The translations under genes and the position numbers were made by a program. This document shows, one piece after another, positions 61,701 to 64,000 of a stretch of DNA of 64,000 nucleotides. This DNA is from Pipra filicauda (lineage: Eukaryota > Chordata > Aves > Passeriformes > Pipridae): the NCBI RefSeq assembly GCF_003945595.2, contig NW_024104754.1:6533241-6597240 (forward strand). Direction: 5' to 3'. The notes below the pieces were generated by a model, which saw only the letters and a program-made list of their open reading frames with translations, had not been told where the DNA came from and did not search any database. Position 1 is the first letter of the stretch. Every line of letters starts with the position of its first letter.

Positions 61701-64000
61701 ATAAGACTTTGACTATGTTTTTATTATTCTGATCACAAGGTCAGCATTTTAACTGCACAGCAAGAAGAGCTCTAGGCCTCCTCTTTCTTCAGCACGTAGA
61801 GATATCAGACAGCACTAATGTGCAGATGACTCTCAAGCATTCTTATCTGTGCATGGTATCTGATGCAAGGTGCAGAGAAAGATTGGTGAAAATTTTCAAA
61901 AACCGGCAGCATCTACAGCTGCTGAAGTTTCTTATGCTTCTGGTTCCCACCACAGAAAACAGCCTCATGTCATCAGGGTTTTCACAAATGCTACAGAGAC
62001 AGGTGACTATGTCACCTTCAAACACAATTGGTCTTGCAGGGGGGCATACCACTGTCTCCATGGGTTTTTAGCTACACCCAATAAAGTGTATTTACCCAAG
62101 TATAAATCACTAATGCCAACTGCCCACAAGGTAGCACAACTGTATCTTCCTGAAATTGTATCCCATTTAAACACATCTGATACCTAATAGCAAGGATGGT
62201 TTTGAAAATTTAGATGACAAACTAGAGAAAACTTGTACATGTGCTCTGTGGTGAGAGGGCACATTTAGAAGGCTTTAGGCCTTATGGTTTCAAGAGCCAA
62301 ACTTAGCACCATTTTCAAGTTCTGAACTGTTTGGATTAGAAACTGATCTCCAGCCTTTCAGCTGGTTTCTCTATCAACAACATGTGAGATGATATGTCCG
62401 ACAGTCTTCAAAATTCAGCCCATATCTGTCTTACTCGAACAATGAAATGCTGACGGAACAACCAAAACCGAATAACAAATCAACAAGCTAATCTACATCC
62501 TTCCTAAAATGTGATATAACCACATAAGAATACCACAGCGTGCAGCTTCTATCTCTCACACAAAACCTGAGTACCTGCAAACATTAGGGAGGGGGGACAC
62601 AAAGTTAAAATTTGTATATTTACCTGAAGAACACACACATTTCTTGTCTTATTTTCATGTTCCGTCAGGACTAGCTAGTTATTACAAGCCAAAAAACAAC
62701 CCAACAAAAAAGCATAAAATCTGTAGAATATTTCTGGCCAGGATGTAATATAGCAGAAACCAAAATGTCAAAGTATGGGAAGACAGTCTTCTGACATGGT
62801 CCACAGTCCAAGCTTACCAGTTTAACACAATAGGTCAAAAAATAAGTGGGTATGAAATCTTAGCCCAATTAAAACCATGGCAAAAATCCCATTGATTTTT
62901 CTGGGGCCAGGATTTCAGTCTGGTTGAATCATGTCCAAAAGCTGACCTTTTTTAAAAAGCAGCAAATGTCATGCAGTGTTTTCTACATTAATATATTCAT
63001 ATTCAGACAAACTGGAATGTTTTTAGGCAAGGAAATATACATAGGTGACTTTGCTGTCAGGCCAAAATGGGCTATTGTTCCTGTATATACACTGTAGGTG
63101 AAAGCCTGGACAAAGAAATACACTGCAGTGCAGGCAGGTAGTGGCCGAGGAGCGTGCACGATAGAGCTATGGATTTTGGTGTGAGAGCCTATAACTCCCT
63201 AAGTCCATGAGAATTATATTATTCTCAGCAAGATGCAATGAACTCAAATGCTACTCAGCAACAGAGGAGGTCTTCCACTGTGCAGGTTAGCAGAGGCCCA
63301 CGCTGTTTGCAAGAGCTGAGCCGGGTGTTCTGGAACTCCAGTGTTACAGCACCCGGGGCCCGGCTGAGCTGCTCTCTCCCAGCTGCTCAGCCCCTGGTCA
63401 CTGCACTTCTTCAGTGGACAGGACAATAACAACCAGGCATTCCTAACACGACTGCAACCTGGATCTTGACTGTGGGGTTGTTCCTTCTGCGTTACAGTCT
63501 ACACTGCTGTCTTAAACTTAAAGCAATACTTCACCACTTCAGCTGTAATCAGCTGAACAATACACTCCACCTTAGACTGCCTGTTCAAGCCTGACTTGTG
63601 TATGGAGTGTGCTCTTCACACTTCCTGCCAGTGTTCACAGCCAGGCTGCAGCGAGAATGCAAGAGCTCCTGTGCTGTCTCTGGCTCTCCACGCTTTCGTA
63701 GGCTTCTGCCTGCCCAGAACCAAGGTTGGCTCTAGTGCTCTGATATCAGCTTAAGTTCAGTGCATTATTTTCAGCTAATGAACAAATGAAAACCAGTAAA
63801 ACCTATCCCCAGGGATGAAAGGAAGAGCCAAGAGCAAATGCTGAAATATCAAAGTGATGATGTCAGTTAAACCTCTTCACAAAACAGTCAAGTGGAAAGA
63901 CTGAAGAGGAAGGTTGCTCTTTTACTCCAATAAAGGTCAGATTAGGAGCTAAGCACTCCTCCTCCTTCCCATCACTACAATATTACTGGAGATTGGGCTT
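61701..64000. other. Gene-poor intergenic DNA
   Basis: No supportable gene. Overlapping frames around 61,820-62,190 on both strands have no recognised domains. One old palindromic repeat is present at about 62,852-62,918. The 63,240-63,720 part is somewhat richer in G+C, with short open frames on both strands, but has neither CpG-island density nor splice signals that make a gene convincing. The window may end approaching another feature. Confidence 0.55.
62852..62918. repeat. Ancient amniote interspersed repeat, palindromic
   Basis: Starts tgaaatcttagcccaattaa and ends ctggggccaggatttca, with ggcaaaaatcccattgattt between. It closely follows the pattern 'tgaaatcctggccccattgaagtcaatgg…ccattgacttcaatggggccaggatttca', an inverted repeat common in bird and reptile genomes. 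The two ends are imperfect reverse complements. Confidence 0.75.

Noticed and set aside
1..64000. Prokaryotic-type systems (CRISPR, operons, toxin-antitoxin, phage)
   Set aside because: No regular direct-repeat arrays, ribosome-binding-site-led gene strings or dense coding. Composition and repeats are vertebrate.

Overview
This window is vertebrate nuclear DNA, most likely from a bird. The evidence is a CR1-type LINE end carrying the ATTCTATG-type terminal repeat (about 11,155-11,248), a long decayed CR1/L3-type LINE (about 59,960-61,700), a MIR-like tRNA-derived SINE with a second MIR-like fragment, several old amniote interspersed repeats of the 'tcaatggg' type, no primate- or rodent-type young repeats, and one sharp CpG island in an otherwise AT-rich background. 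No prokaryotic genes, operons, CRISPR arrays, tRNAs or rRNAs were found. Nearly all open frames of 60-170 codons look like chance frames: they lack recognisable domains and splice context, and they overlap on both strands.

Layout. (1) About 1-15,850 is AT-rich and is read here as the transcribed side of a gene on the minus strand. It holds several possible short exons with good splice signals but no protein I recognise. The lowest coordinates are AT/T-rich and could be intron or 3' untranslated sequence. (2) About 15,370-16,700 is a strong CpG island. On the minus strand it has GC boxes, an ETS-type site and a perfect AG|GTGAGT splice donor at 15,852/15,851, with no ATG in the roughly 250 bases before the donor. 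This fits a promoter plus a non-coding first exon transcribed leftward. A 15-bp tandem repeat lies just upstream of it. (3) About 16,700-64,000 is a 47-kb stretch with no supportable gene. It holds decayed repeats, simple repeats, a short near-identical sequence pair at about 19,067 and 27,980, and several AT-rich, TAAT-rich blocks that could be conserved enhancers of the kind found beside developmental genes.

The working picture is the 5' end of one CpG-island gene transcribed leftward, facing a gene-poor region on its right. I could not name the gene. The candidate exons and enhancer-like blocks are leads that need a homology search or a multi-species alignment. I saw nothing that amounts to a new biological system. 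The observations with most content are the promoter minisatellite, the dispersed sequence pair, the well-preserved ancient LINE and the candidate conserved non-coding blocks.
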